64,000 bases of DNA from Shinisaurus crocodilurus (GCA_021292165.1 CM037877.1:163304242-163368241); one strand, 5' to 3'; positions 33,165-43,835 are shown, numbered from the stretch's first letter. The notes: generated by a model not told the origin, from the sequence alone. Numbers and translations are program-made.

Positions 33165-33900
33165 ACAGTGGGAGGGTCCGCATGACACAATAAGCTACCT
33201 TACCCAAAATGCGCCCGACAGATGATTGGGCGCATCATGGGTAGTGTCCCCCCTTCCCCCCGGTCTTCCCACAGGTATCCCAGGGGACCTTGCAGAAGCA
33301 CCGAGGATTTCCCCCTTCCCCACTGCAGCACGGAGCCTGAAAGGTGGTGGGGGAATGGGGGAGCAGGGCTCAGTGCCACCGACTCGTGAGTTGGCAGCTC
33401 TGATCTCCTTTCTGCACTGCTGCTGTGAGGCCGAAAGGACCCCTGGTGGTGGTGTGGGGTGGAGGAGGCGTGATCAGTGCCACTGACTTGCAAGTTGGTG
33501 GCAGTGATCTGCACTGCATGCTGTAGTAGCAGGCTGAAAGGGCTCGCTGCCACAGTGTGCAGCAGGCAGAAAACGTCTGGCAGCCGCCCCCAAGTGCTGC
33601 TTGGGCACTCTGGGGTGGCTGACAGCGATGCTCACCCGGCAGCCGCTTGGCAAGAGTGGCAAGGTTTTCTTGCCTGCTCTTGCCAAGTGGCTCGCTTGCA
33701 GTAGGGCTTGACCCACGATGGGTCGTACCATCTGGGTTCAGATGAGACGACAACCCATTATGGGTCAAACAAACCCTACTGCAAGCTGTGGCTTGTCAGG
33801 GTGGCTTATACCGGTAAGTCTAAAATAAGCCACCCTGACAAAACTGGCCCAGGTTCACATGACACAACAACCCATGCTTGCTTATTCATGTGAACCCAGC
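33165..33900. mobile_element. unnamed DNA-transposon-like region (GTTCACA family)
   Basis: The right part holds GGTTCACATGACACAACAAC followed by CCCATGCTTGCTTATTCATG. The left part holds CGCATGACACAATAAGC. An exact 17-bp-arm hairpin lies at 33797-33842 (TTGTCAGGGTGGCTTAT). The GC-rich interior has no convincing reading frame. Borders are approximate. Confidence 0.4.
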
Positions 33901-34592
33901 CAATGAGTTCAGGTACCAGAGTTACTGCTTTGAGATCTGCCCCATAGTGCAGCTTTGCAATCCTATTGTGATGGGAAAGAATGCTTTTCAACCAGCAATA
34001 AGGAAACTGTTGTTGGCTTGATGCTGATTCCTTTGCATCTTTTATTATGCTACGAACCTGGAACAAGGATGGCAGAGAGAAAGGGAAGTGAAACAATCAT
34101 TTTTCATGTCGCAGAGATCACGTGGAGATTTCCTTTGTAGTTTGCTAAGCTTCTACTCCATGATGTTTGGAGAATTAAAGCATACAAATAGAGAAAACCT
34201 GCAAGAACATTGTCTGATATTATTTATGTATTATTATTTTTGTTAGATGAGAGATGTAAATATGAAGAATTAGATAAGTCTGAGCCCCTAAAATAAATTA
34301 TAATTGAGAGATGTAATAAATCTAACATGAGAATAAAAGTATAATGAGAACACACTTTCTTCCTCCCTAAATACAAATCCTGTCTGTTTTCTAAAACCCA
34401 GTTAATTGGAGAGCTACAGCAGAAGTAAATCTTTAAAGGAGTTAAAAGAAATCTCTTTCTGCTCAGGGATGACATACAAATATCACACAAAATATCTGCC
34501 AAATGACCCCTTACATCTTATTTCTGATTATGTGATATGTGGGGATACCTCATTCAGAAAAGAATGGCAGCTAAACAAATAAACCAGCTAAA
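33901..34592. other. gene-free stretch
   Basis: AT-rich and unique-looking. Confidence 0.4.
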
Positions 34593-34642
34593 GCTGCAAT
34601 CTTATGGACACTTACCTGGGAGTAAATGCAATAGGACTTAAT

Positions 34643-35735
34643 GGGTTGGATCCAGATTCAGGTGTGTGCAACTAGGAATGTATGAGAATTCCATTTTGGG
34701 GGGTGAAATCTTGACAGATTTTACTGGTTTGGTCCTGACGGATTTTATTCCATTTTCCCCACTGGTGTCAACTCAATCTGTAGCGAGTTGATCCAATATG
34801 TGGATTTCAGATGTTGTTTTTTTTAATGGCAGCAGCAATTTGCACAAATGGAATCATTTCCCCCCCAGGTTCAGACATTTGTGCAAATGGGATGCTTTCC
34901 CCTCCCCTCTTCAGGTCTTTAAATTTGTGCAAATGGGGTCATACTTTTTTTTTAAATCAGGGGTCTTGCACAAGTCTGCCTGTCTGGCTGTTATGGTGCT
35001 CCACAGAGGCATATTCCCATTGTAAATATCCTCCCTCCACCACTTGGGAAGCACAGAAGTGGAGGATGAAATTCACAAGTTCTTTGACAAGTATGGAATA
35101 TGGCCCTGCTGGGCTAAAGGAAGTAGTCTGTGAAGAGGATGAAACTGACAAGGATATTTAAAATGGGAATATGCCTCTGCAGGGCTACATAATGGACAGG
35201 TGGACTTGCGCAAATGCACACTTGTGCAAGACCCCCAATGAATTAAAAAAAAATTCTGACCCCTTTTGCACAAATTTAAAGACCTGAAGGGGGGGGGGAA
35301 TCCCATTTGCACAAATCTCTGGACCCAAAAAAGGAAAACAAAAACAAAACCCAAACCCTGACCCCATTTGTGCAAATAACAGCAATCGGGGGGGGGGGGG
35401 ATGTGCAAAAAATTACAAACATTTCCAGAATCGGGGGAGGGGATCCACCACTGCTTATCGGAACAGAAACACTGTGGATTCCCGTTGGGCTTAAATGGAA
35501 CAGAATTCCCAGCATTGCACATCCCTATGTGCAACTGGGCTGGTGAAAGCAGACTTCCCTGCCCCCTCCTCCCCACAGCAGCCCCTCCAGCCCACTGAAA
35601 ATGCTACACAGAGGGACAGGGGACCTTTCTAAATGATGTGAGCTGTGGTGTGTGTGAATCTCCCAAAATTAGGCTGATGAAACTTCTGTAAGCAGAGCCC
35701 TTCCATCAATCAAAAGCAGATTCTGGATCCAACCC
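34643..35735 (+). mobile_element. R1 repeat split by a hAT-like element (middle layer)
   Basis: The left end GGGTTGGATCCAGATTC lies at 34643 and the right end TTCTGGATCCAACCC at 35735, with AAT directly outside each. The R1 body (GCAGACTTCCCTGCCCCC, CTGAAAATGCTACACAG) resumes after 35535. Confidence 0.8.
34673..35527. mobile_element. hAT-like foldback element with exact 8-bp duplication (inner layer)
   Basis: TGTGCAAC occurs exactly at 34665-34672 and 35528-35535. The termini are TAGGAATGTATGAGAATTCC and GCACATCCCTA, inverted with mismatches. Inside, two arms (about 34840-35033 and 35152-35390) are inverted copies around a loop. They share six TTTGTGCAAA/TTTGCACAAA motifs. No transposase frame is present, so it depends on a partner. 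Confidence 0.88.
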
Positions 35736-35778
35736 AATGGGACTTATTTCTGAGTAGGCATGCATAGGATTGCACTGT

Positions 35779-36029
35779 CAGGGAATAGTGAAGATCTAAC
35801 CTTGCACCCAGCCATGTGCTTGTAGCTCCCTCTGATTTCCTTTAGGGCATCCCTGCAACAAACTGCCTGCAAAACCATACTTTACTATGCTTTATTGAAA
35901 TCTCAGCATGATTCATTGAAGTTTTATGTTTAAACCACACCCCAAGGTAACAATAAGAGGCACAGGCGCTGGAGAGTCCCCCAGTGTGCAAATGCCTTTG
36001 AGATGAAGAAGAGTAGTTGTGCAATGGGC
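35779..36029. other. gene-free stretch
   Basis: Nothing recognised. Confidence 0.4.
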
Positions 36030-36180
36030 ATGGGGCACAGTCCACTGGGAAATTCCATTGTGTCATCCCCGTTTGAAATGACCAGGAAGTGCACAAGAGC
36101 AGGCTCATGCTTTTGTACAGCTCCCATTTGTTTCAGTGGAGATTGTGGAGGAGAACTTCCCAGTGGATTGCGCCCATCAC
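36030..36180. repeat. small foldback repeat
   Basis: GTCCACTGGGAAATTCC near 36040 is mirrored by GAACTTCCCAGTGGATTG near 36153-36170. Confidence 0.55.
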
Positions 36181-36469
36181 AGTTATTCACCGATAGGACA
36201 ATTCTATGTTGTTGTTGTTTTGCTAGAGAACAACATTCAAGTAAGCCTCTTCTGGATGGGTCAATTGGTGGTGATGATGATGATGATGATGATTCTGCCC
36301 TCTGCCTGCCTGCCTGCCTTTCTTCTTTAGTAAATGCATATCCTACCCTTCAATATAAATTTAACAGGGTGCCTTACAACAACCTTTATATTCAAAGATG
36401 ATGATGTACGTAGGTACCAGGTGAGTTCCTTGGGGAAAATATTCAATTAACGGGGTGCCACCACCAAGA
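36181..36469. other. gene-free stretch
   Basis: Contains short (GAT)n and (TGCC)n runs near 36270-36320. Confidence 0.4.
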
Positions 36470-36850
36470 AGGCTTCCTTCCTGGTTGCTACCCACCTCAC
36501 CTCATTCAGTGCGGGCACCCAGAAAAGAACCTCTGACAGTGAATGAACAGGAAGGCTGATGAGATAGATAAGCAATCTGTCAAGTCTTCTGTCTCCAAGC
36601 TGTGAAAGGCCTTAAAGGTCAACTTTGAATGGTGCCCAGATATGGACCAAGAGCCTGTGCGGTTGCTTAAGGACTGGTGAGCTATGATCACAATGCCCTG
36701 CCCCAGTCGGCAATCTAGCAGCTGTATTCTGAACTTACTAGTTTCTGCATAGTCTTCAAAGGCAGCCCCACATGCAGCATGTTACGGTTGCCTAATCTAG
36801 AGGTTACCAGAGTGTGGATAACTGTGGCAAGTGTGGCATATGCTATAGCA
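36470..36850 (-). mobile_element. L2-like LINE relic
   Basis: On the minus strand it follows the L2 RT C-terminal and 3' pattern. On the + strand it shows AAAGGCCTTAAAGGTCAAC, AGGCAGCCCCACATGCAGC and CTAGAGGTTACCAGAGTGTG. It is decayed, with no intact frame. Confidence 0.6.
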
Positions 36851-37084
36851 CCACTTGGAATTATTTCTTCATTTTGCAAAGCTATGCATAGCTACTCCAT
36901 TGAAGGAGATTTTAAGAAGTGAACTCTTCCCCACCCTTGATTTCTTCTCCACATCAACATGGGTCGTCCAATTCTGGGCAGCCTCATCCTAAGGATTAAT
37001 TTAGCTGCTATGCAGACAAATAGGAATTTATGTTTGGGAAGTAAAAGAGCATCCTATACATTATAAACCAGCAGATATGTCATA

Positions 37085-37670
37085 AAAACAAAAGAAGATC
37101 CAAATGGGATCATACCAAAGGCCTATTTAGTCCAGCATTCTGTTTGCACAGTGGCCAACCAGCTGCCCACAGGAAGCTCACAGGCAGACCATGAGCACCA
37201 TTGTACCTCCAATACTGGAGGTAGTGTATAGCCATTGGGACTAGTAGCCATTGATAGCCTTGTCCTCCATGAATTTGTCTTATCACATTTTAAAGCCATC
37301 CAAATTGGCAGCCATCATCACTATATCATGGGGAAGCAAATTCCCTAGTTTAGCTATGCACTGTGTGAAGAAGTACTTCCTTTTACTTGTCCTGACACTC
37401 CCACCCATCAGCTTCATGGGGTGACCCCCGGTTCTAGTATTATAAGAGAGGGAGAAAAATGTCTCCCTATCCACTTTCTCCACACCATGCATAATTTTAT
37501 TCACCTTGATACACCAATATCCCCTTATCTACCCTTTTTTCTAAGTTAAAGAGCTTGTACCCTTTCCCCTCCAGCCCCTTGATCATTTTGGTTGCCCTTT
37601 TCTGCACCTTTCCCAACTCTACAATATTCTTTTTTGGGGTGTGGTGACCAGAACTGTACACAATGGGTTG
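37085..37670 (-). mobile_element. CR1 relic (RT C-terminus and 3' UTR)
   Basis: On the + strand it contains GGTTGCCCTTTTCTGCACC and GTGACCAGAACTGTACACA, matching the CR1 RT C-terminus in the opposite sense. Left of this is a 3'-UTR part with GGCCAACCAGCTGCCCAC and CTCCATGAATTTGTCTT. It is more decayed than the element at 18870. Confidence 0.75.
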
Positions 37671-37748
37671 TATCCAATGTTAGTCCTACTTAGAGTAGAC
37701 TCATGGAAATAAATGGGATTTAACTAGGCTAACACCGGATACAACCTG
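37665..37748. mobile_element. P2 palindromic MITE
   Basis: It runs from GGGTTGTATCCAATGTTAG to GCTAACACCGGATACAACC. Confidence 0.7.
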
Positions 37749-37775
37749 TAAGACATAGAACTGGTGGGGTAAAAA

Positions 37776-37838
37776 ACTCACCCTCATAGCTCAAGTGTTT
37801 CTATGATGTGGTTGGGACCAAATTAGGCATGGCTAAAC

Positions 37839-37872
<34 letters not shown>

Positions 37873-37951
37873 CCACATATATATATGGGTTTAGCCATGC
37901 CTAATTTGGTCCCAACCACATCATAGAAACACTTGAGCTATGAGGGTGAGT
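37776..37951. repeat. perfect palindrome with 65-bp arms and an AT core
   Basis: 37776-37840 and 37887-37951 are exact reverse complements over all 65 positions. The outer ends are ACTCACCCTCATAGC and GCTATGAGGGTGAGT. The 46-bp centre is almost entirely alternating AT. It is either a very recent foldback MITE or a replication/assembly-born inverted duplication. No clear target duplication is seen. Confidence 0.95.
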
Positions 37952-38393
37952 CAATGACCGAGTCATTGGAGTGTCTTCTCTGTAAGGAAAGACTAAAGAA
38001 CTTAAGGCCTTTTATCTTAGAGAAGAGACAATGAAGGCTCAAATGGTACATTGCTTAAACCTGTTGAGCCGAATCACATAGAAAGTAGGGATGTTGATGG
38101 TACTAGGATTTGATTTTTAGAGCAAAAAGGAAGCTCAACTCCCTTCACCCCCATCCACTGCTGATCTCCCCACAGCTTCTCTCCAGATGTTGCTTTCCCC
38201 CCAGCTGAGCTTTGTTGCTGGATAAGAGCCTGACCTAAGGGGAGAGAGGATATGGGCAGGTCTGGCATGGAGGCGGAGCAGTCTCACCCACACACTTTTG
38301 CTCTAACAATCAGAGCCCCTCTGCTCTATATGGAATTGGAGCAGAACTGAGTTTAGCACCACTCTCTGGTTTTTTTTATTTATTTAAAAAAAC
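37952..38393. other. gene-free stretch
   Basis: Nothing recognised. Confidence 0.4.
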
Positions 38394-38529
38394 CAGCTTT
38401 GCCCAGCCTGGTGTCCTCCAGATGCTTTGGACAACAACTCCAAGCATTCCTAACCATTGGCTATGCTGGCTGGGGCTGATGGGAGTTGAAGTCCAAAACA
38501 GCTAGGGAACACAGGTTGGGAAAGGCTGT
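38394..38529. mobile_element. H1 hairpin MITE
   Basis: CAGCCTGGTGTCCTCCAGATG on the left is mirrored on the right by GGTTGGGAAAGGCTG. The inner ACAACTCCAAGCATTCC is mirrored by GATGGGAGTTGAAGTCC. Confidence 0.75.
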
Positions 38530-39160
38530 TTTCAAAGGTAGTTTTTCTCCTGTTCTTAATTTTGCTGTGTGTGGTGTCCACACACAGTTTCTACACTGTC
38601 TTAAATTGTAAGTTACCTTCAGGGATCTTTCTGGGCTGAAAGGCAACTCAGCAGCAATTAATTTTTAAAAATATATTAATAACGGTTCTGTTGCTGTCAC
38701 ATTTAGCTTGATCCTAACTTAGCAGGGCGGGCGACAGAGATATAGGAGACCATGAATAGCAGGGAGAGTGAATCAAGGAGACACTTTCTCCCTCATAATA
38801 CTAGAACTTGGTGTTGTTCAATTAAGATGATTGGCAATAGGTTGAGGACTAAGCAAAAGAGCGTGCTACTTTATGCAGTGCATCGTTGATGTATGGGGGA
38901 TGGCCTCTAGCTCATAGGGTTTTGAAAAGTAATACACAAATTCTTGGAGGATATGTCTACCCATGGCTGATATCTAGCCAAATTCACCCTCCAAGTTCAG
39001 AGGCAGCATACTAGTGCCCTTCAGGAGTTATCCTCCATGTGATTGCAACTGTGTGGAGGAAGAGAGGGCCCCCATATCCACAGCCCCTGCCATTGCATCC
39101 CTGTCCCTCTCTGTCGTCGTGTTGGATGTGAAGGTCTGAAGATGGGAGCTTCCTTTATGC
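38530..39160. other. gene-free stretch
   Basis: Near 39018 the segment GGAGTTATCCTCCATG recalls 24230-24260, so a short unnamed repeat may lie here. Confidence 0.35.
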
Positions 39161-39290
39161 CAGTGTTCCCAACTATGGGTCCCCAGATGTTACTGGCCTA
39201 CAGTTCCCACCATACCCAGCCAGTATGGCTAATGGCAAGGGATGCTGGGAGCTGTAGGCCAGGTTGGGGACCCAGGGTTGGGAACCACTG
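39161..39290. mobile_element. H1-related hAT MITE with 8-bp duplication
   Basis: Ends CAGTGTTCCCAACTATGG and GGTTGGGAACCACTG are inverted. Flanks CTTTATGC (39153-39160) and CTCTATGC (39291-39298) agree at 7 of 8 positions. Confidence 0.88.
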
Positions 39291-39298
39291 CTCTATGC

Positions 39299-39590
39299 AC
39301 ATAGCCCCCGCCACCCACCCCATGATTTATAATGCTAGATGATGTCAGGGATGCATGCCCCGCAGCCCCGCCATCTTCCTTCACAAGATTACAATTGCAT
39401 GGAGGCCAAAGCCAATGCCTGAAAGGAGCTATAGAGGTTTTGCTGGTCAGGCTGTGGCTTTGCCTGGCCAACAGCAGATTTAACTGTGTCTGTCTGGTGT
39501 CTCATGCAGTGGCAGCTGAGGACACAGTCAGCACCAGCCCTCTGACAGCAGAAGCTGGTGGAAAGCAACAGGGGGTCGCATCTCCATCTT
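39299..39590. other. gene-free stretch
   Basis: Nothing recognised. Confidence 0.4.
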
Positions 39591-39835
39591 TTATTTATTT
39601 ATTATTATTTATTATATTTATACCCTGCCTTTTTTCCTGCAAGGAATCCAAGGCGGCTTACATAATCCTCCTCCTCCTCTCCATTTTATCCTCACAACAA
39701 CCCTGTGAGGTAGGTTAGGCTGAGAGTCAGTGAGTGGCCCAAAGTCACCCAGTGAGCCTCATGGCCGAGCGGGGACTAGAACCCGGATCTCCTGAGTCCC
39801 AGTCCAACACTCTCACCACTACGCCACACTGGCTC
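39591..39835 (-). mobile_element. MIR-like tRNA-derived SINE
   Basis: Minus-strand copy with head GAGCCAGTGTGGCGTAGTGG, B box GGTTCTAGTCC, and tail with GCCGCCTTGGATTCC then (TAAA)n. Very close to 10010-10253. Confidence 0.85.
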
Positions 39836-39912
39836 TTTGTCTGCTTGTGAGCTTTCTAGAAGCATCTGGTTGGCCACTGTTGAATCCACCATACTGGACT
39901 AGATGACCCCTT
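39836..39912 (+). mobile_element. CR1 3'-end scrap
   Basis: CATCTGGTTGGCCACTGTTG and ACTGGACTAGATGACCCCTTG are CR1 3'-UTR motifs. Confidence 0.55.
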
Positions 39913-39915
39913 GAA

Positions 39916-40259
39916 CAGGGGTGTAGAACCTCAGGCCCGGGGGCCAGATGTGGCTCACCTAGGGTCCCAATCTGGCCCTCTTGGCTCCACTTCCCCTGGC
40001 CCCACCCCCTTTCCCCCAGCCACTTATCATTTGGTGGCTTTTCAGCTTTTGTGCAGTTTTTGTCCCCATTCTAAAAGGTTGAAAGCCTCTCCTAAGGCTT
40101 ACTTACTGGCAGTAAGAGCTTTAAGCTAAAATATGCTGGTATTTACGGCATTTTGGCCCAATCTTTGGCCCTGCCCAGTGCCCACCACTGGAATGTGGTC
40201 CCTGAGAGGTTGGCCGAAATGGATTTCAGCCCTCCGGCTGAAAGAGGCAGAACACCCCT
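39916..40259. mobile_element. hAT-like MITE, about 345 bp (copy 1)
   Basis: Ends CAGGGGTGTAGAACCTCAGG and GAGGCAGAACACCCC are inverted. It is a near full-length match to 63156-63504, sharing TAAGCTAAAATATGCTGGTA and CTGAAAGAGG. Flanks CCCTTGAA and CCTTTGTG are only partly alike, so the duplication is worn. Confidence 0.75.
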
Positions 40260-40829
40260 TCCTTTGTGTGATCCAGTGTAGACTGTTTATGTGTTGTTCA
40301 ACTTTGCTCAGGCGTCCAGAGATGTCTCTTTGGTATCTCCCAGGTTTCCTTCCCAGGTAATCCAGAGGTGGTCAACTATTGCATTCTCGAAGAAGCTACT
40401 CTGTTATCCAGATGAGAAGAAATATGTGTTTGACCCTGGACAATACAAGGAATATATGATTGCACATCATATGGTTTAAAAGAAGAAGAAAAGAAATAGC
40501 AGGCATCGTGGGGTGGGGTGGAATCTTAATCTGGACCATAGTACATGGGATGGGGGGATTTCATTCTTTCTCCTTCCTGTGTTCTCAGTGAAAACCACAC
40601 CCCCACCATGCTGCTATTCACACTGGGAGGGAATCTGCCAAGCCTTGATGATGACTTGGTAGGGCCACCGGGGGATAGATCAAGTTCTTTGCTGGCCAAT
40701 TTGGCTGGTGGGTTTGCCATCCCTGGCCTAATTCTTATGGGTGAAATATAGGATGTTTGTCAGAGTTTTAATGAAAGCTGTCCGGCTGGAGTTTGCTCAC
40801 TAGAGTTCAGGTGCTGATCTAAATGCAGC
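40260..40829. other. gene-free stretch
   Basis: Nothing recognised. Confidence 0.4.
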
Positions 40830-41395
40830 TGTTAGGAATAGAAGAATGTTTACTTCACCATCTTGAGAGCACAAAACAACAGCAAGCAGTGTCTAAAGGG
40901 ACCAGCTCAGAGATGCTTCCCTTGACAAAGTCTCTTTTGTCATCAACAAACACTATCTGTAAAACGGTGATGTGCCTAAATGATACATAACCCCCCGTCT
41001 TTAGAGCACTCCCAGCAAAAAGCATTTTCAACCACATGGATTGTTTTATTGTGTACGTAACCTGAGATTGTTACCAAGCCTTGCCAATGAATGACAAATC
41101 TACATACACGTCATGTCAGCCGGCAATATTTTGCAGCCTTAATTGCTTTAGCTTCGGGCATTCTGTGTCAAAATAGAGTGTTTTACGTTCTGCGTGTTGC
41201 TCTGCTTCTTTGCAACAGTTAAATTATTCTGTAATTTGCCTGTTTTCTTTCTAATGCATTGTCCATTAAGTCATTTAATAATTTATGACATAAATCGCGC
41301 AGTGCAACCTTAAATAGCATATAAAGCTACCTTGGGGTGTCTAGAATCATCAGCAGCATCAAAATACATTCATAACAAAACAGTTTCTTTCCAAC
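40830..41395. other. candidate conserved noncoding element
   Basis: About 560 bp without transposon, SINE or simple-repeat signature. It has balanced composition and TAATTGC, AATAATTTATGAC and TCATTTAATAATT cores plus a CATAAATCG Hox/Cdx-like site. It is the most enhancer-like stretch of the flank. Confidence 0.35.
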
Positions 41396-41779
41396 CATTG
41401 GTGTTTTTTTTTTTTTTTAAAGGGGTGCTTATTTAGCATGCCACATCAGGGCAGGACTTTGGGGCAGAAGTCTGGGGACCCACTCAGCAGAATGAGCTGG
41501 AGGGTCCCCAAATGTAGCATGGCTGGCATGCCACCACAATTTGAAGTAAGGGAAGTAATATGCATTACCATCTAAAGAGGCCTCCACTCTCTTAAGTCCG
41601 TTAAGTTACGAGTCTAAAATTAGCTAACTTCACTACTGCTTGGTGGTCTGTCCAGGGTGGAGTTCACCCAGACTGAATCCTATGCAATATATGAGGTTCA
41701 AGGGAGGAAGCAGAGGCTAGGACTTTGTGAGAAATTCTTACTGAAGTCACAGCAGGTGAAAAGGACATGGACTTGCAGG
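41396..41779. other. gene-free stretch
   Basis: A T17-type run near 41404-41420. Nothing else is recognised. Confidence 0.4.
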
Positions 41780-42152
41780 TAGGGATGGATGCACCTGTCA
41801 AGTTTCACTTCCTCTCCCATTTGAATGTTTTCAATCTTAAATTCTTTCCATCCCAAATATGAAGAGATTTGCCAATTTTGGTAAATTCTTATAAACAACA
41901 ACAACAACAACCTGTAATGAAATTCTCACCCATCTTCACTGGCCAAATTCAACAGGCACAGTTATTCCCAGCATGGAGAGGACCATATTGTGCCTGCCTG
42001 CCATGTAGCTGTGAAAGATGAGGAGTCTGTCAGGAAAAAAAAAGGCTAATTTACTTCCAAGGTTGAATACATGGGAATTGAGGCTAAGCACTCAAAGCCC
42101 TGAGACTGAATGGATGAATCTGACAGTTTCAGTTTCTCCCAAATTCATTAAG

Positions 42153-42183
<31 letters not shown>

Positions 42184-42276
42184 CAATATTCTTTCTATCC
42201 TGAATACGAAGAAATTTGCGAATTTTGGTACATTCTTATAAAAAACAAACTGAAATGAAATTCTCACCTATCCCTA
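41780..42276. mobile_element. hAT-like element with internal duplication and 8-bp TSD
   Basis: Termini TAGGGATGGATGC and CACCTATCCCTA are inverted. Flanks CTTGCAGG (41772-41779) and CTTGCAGA (42277-42284) agree at 7 of 8 positions. The right-end sequence is present twice (about 41840-41935 and 42183-42276, each with ATTTGCSAATTTTGGT-like sequence and TGAAATTCTCACC). (CAA)n runs lie inside. Confidence 0.85.
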
Positions 42277-42383
42277 CTTGCAGACCCTTGTCTGTTCTAG
42301 CAGACAAGAATAATTTCTTTGTCTTCTTGTCCAAAGATTGTTTTTACGCAAGTGACAGCTTGTGATCCATTTCGGGCACCTCC

Positions 42384-42457
42384 CTTCTTCTTCTTCTTCT
42401 TCTTCTTCTTCTTCTTCTTCTTCTTCTTCTTCTTCTTCTTCTTCTTCTTCTTCTTCT
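42384..42457. repeat. (CTT)n microsatellite
   Basis: Uninterrupted trinucleotide run of about 74 bp. Confidence 0.97.
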
Positions 42458-42539
42458 TTTAACAGTAGAACTATTGCTAACTATCTCTACTTCACTTATG
42501 TTGCATCTCTGCTAGTACATTCATTATTTGCTTACTTGT

Positions 42540-42660
42540 AGCCTAGAAAAATGGTGGCAACTCCTTCCTTGGAACTTTTTAAGGACAGTTTAGATAGGCT
42601 AGTTCTTCAAGGATGGGTCCTTAGTGTAGATCACTGCTGAACCCTTTCCATACAGTCTTG
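42540..42660 (+). mobile_element. CR1-like 3' scrap
   Basis: TGGTGGCAACTCCTTCCTTG and TTTAAGGACAGTTTAGATAGG follow the CR1 3'-UTR pattern of another subfamily. Confidence 0.45.
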
Positions 42661-42760
42661 ACTGCCAAAGTACACAGGGCCAGCCTCAAGGGCAGGCATA
42701 GTTGGGCACTGCTGAGCACTGCTCAGCAGTTGGGCACTGCTGAGGCATAGTTGGGCACTG

Positions 42761-42804
42761 CTTGCCAGTGGGCCCCTACATCATAGTAGGGGCCCACTGG
42801 CAAG
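42761..42804. repeat. perfect 19-bp-arm hairpin
   Basis: CTTGCCAGTGGGCCCCTAC and its exact complement surround a 6-base loop (ATCATA). Upstream, TTGGGCACTGCT-type units repeat three times (42698-42762). Confidence 0.92.
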
Positions 42805-42902
42805 AGTCCTCTGGAGTTGCTCCTCCTCTTCACTATTGCAATCTGCTTGTTCACCTGCCTTTCACTCTGGTTATTTTTCTCTCCATACAGTGGGTTTTCA
42901 CA

Positions 42903-43232
42903 TAGCACATAGTTAAACTATGGAATTTACTACCACTAGATATAGTGATGGACACCAATTTGAATGGCCTTAAAAGGAGGTTAGACAAATTCATGGAGGA
43001 GAAGTCTATCAATGGCTACTAGTCCTGATGGCTTCATATTACCGCCAGTATCAGAGGCGATATGCCTCTGTACACCAGTTGCTGGGAAACATGAGTGGGA
43101 GAGTACTATTGCCCTCATGTCCTAGTTGGGGGCTTCCCATGGGCAGCTGGTTGGCCACTCTGTGAACAGAATGCTGGACTAGATGGACCCTTGGTCTGAT
43201 CCAGCATGGCTCATCTTATGTTCTTAACTAAT
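42903..43232 (+). mobile_element. CR1 3'-UTR fragment
   Basis: It runs from ACTATGGAATTTACTACCAC through GAGGAGAAGTCTATCAATGG and GGCGATATGCCTCTGTACAC to GATCCAGCATGGCTC, ending in TTATGTTCTTAA. Confidence 0.85.
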
Positions 43233-43728
43233 GGCTGTTGTTTATTCCAATACTACGTACATGGAGAATGCATCTTAGAAGACACCCGACACTCCCCTGT
43301 ATGTAGCTGCACTTTGCAGGGAAAGACTGGAAATGATGGGCAAGCTGGCTTTCAGGGAAGTGTGGCCCCTCTTACTGATCTTCTCCTGGAGGAATGCCTG
43401 TTAGAACCCCAGGATTTCCCAGAACACAGTTTTCTCTGATGCCTCCCGCCACTGCATCCCCTGAAAAGTTTCTGTGGAGAATTGGGTGTCCCTCTGGAAC
43501 AGCATGGAAGGTGGGGTACTAGAGGGGTGTAGGGAGAAGTGGCCAAAATGAACCCCCCCTTTCCTTTACCAGCAGCATCCTCTGGATCTCAGTCCCTTCT
43601 GAGAATGGAAGGAGCCCTGGTGTTCATGGAACAGATACTCTAGACCGAATCTTATGATCAGCAGAGCAAACCTCAGAGCAGCTTTAGATACTACAGCACA
43701 TAAACACAGATAGATAGATGGATATATT
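43233..43728. other. gene-free stretch
   Basis: The GC-rich part (43390-43670) may be an unnamed repeat related to F1. No exon is seen. Confidence 0.35.
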
Positions 43729-43835
43729 ATCTTTTTTGTGTGTTGTATTTTATGATTTTAATTGCTGTGAACCATCCAGAGATCTTCGGCTATTGGGCAG
43801 TATAGAAATGTAATAAATAAATAAATAAATAAATG
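43729..43835 (+). mobile_element. LINE 3' tail (L2/CR1-like)
   Basis: GCTGTGAACCATCCAGAGATC, TTCGGCTATTGGGCAGTATA and a (TAAA)n run make a standard LINE 3' tail. Confidence 0.65.

Larger units (their letters stand above)
34593..35778. mobile_element. P1 MITE split by later insertions (outer layer)
   Basis: The left half (34593-34642, with GCAATCTTATGGACAC and CTTACCTGGGAGTAAA) and the right half (35736-35778, AATGGGACTTATTTCTGAG to GGATTGCACTGT) together make one P1 repeat. An R1 element separates them. Confidence 0.75.
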
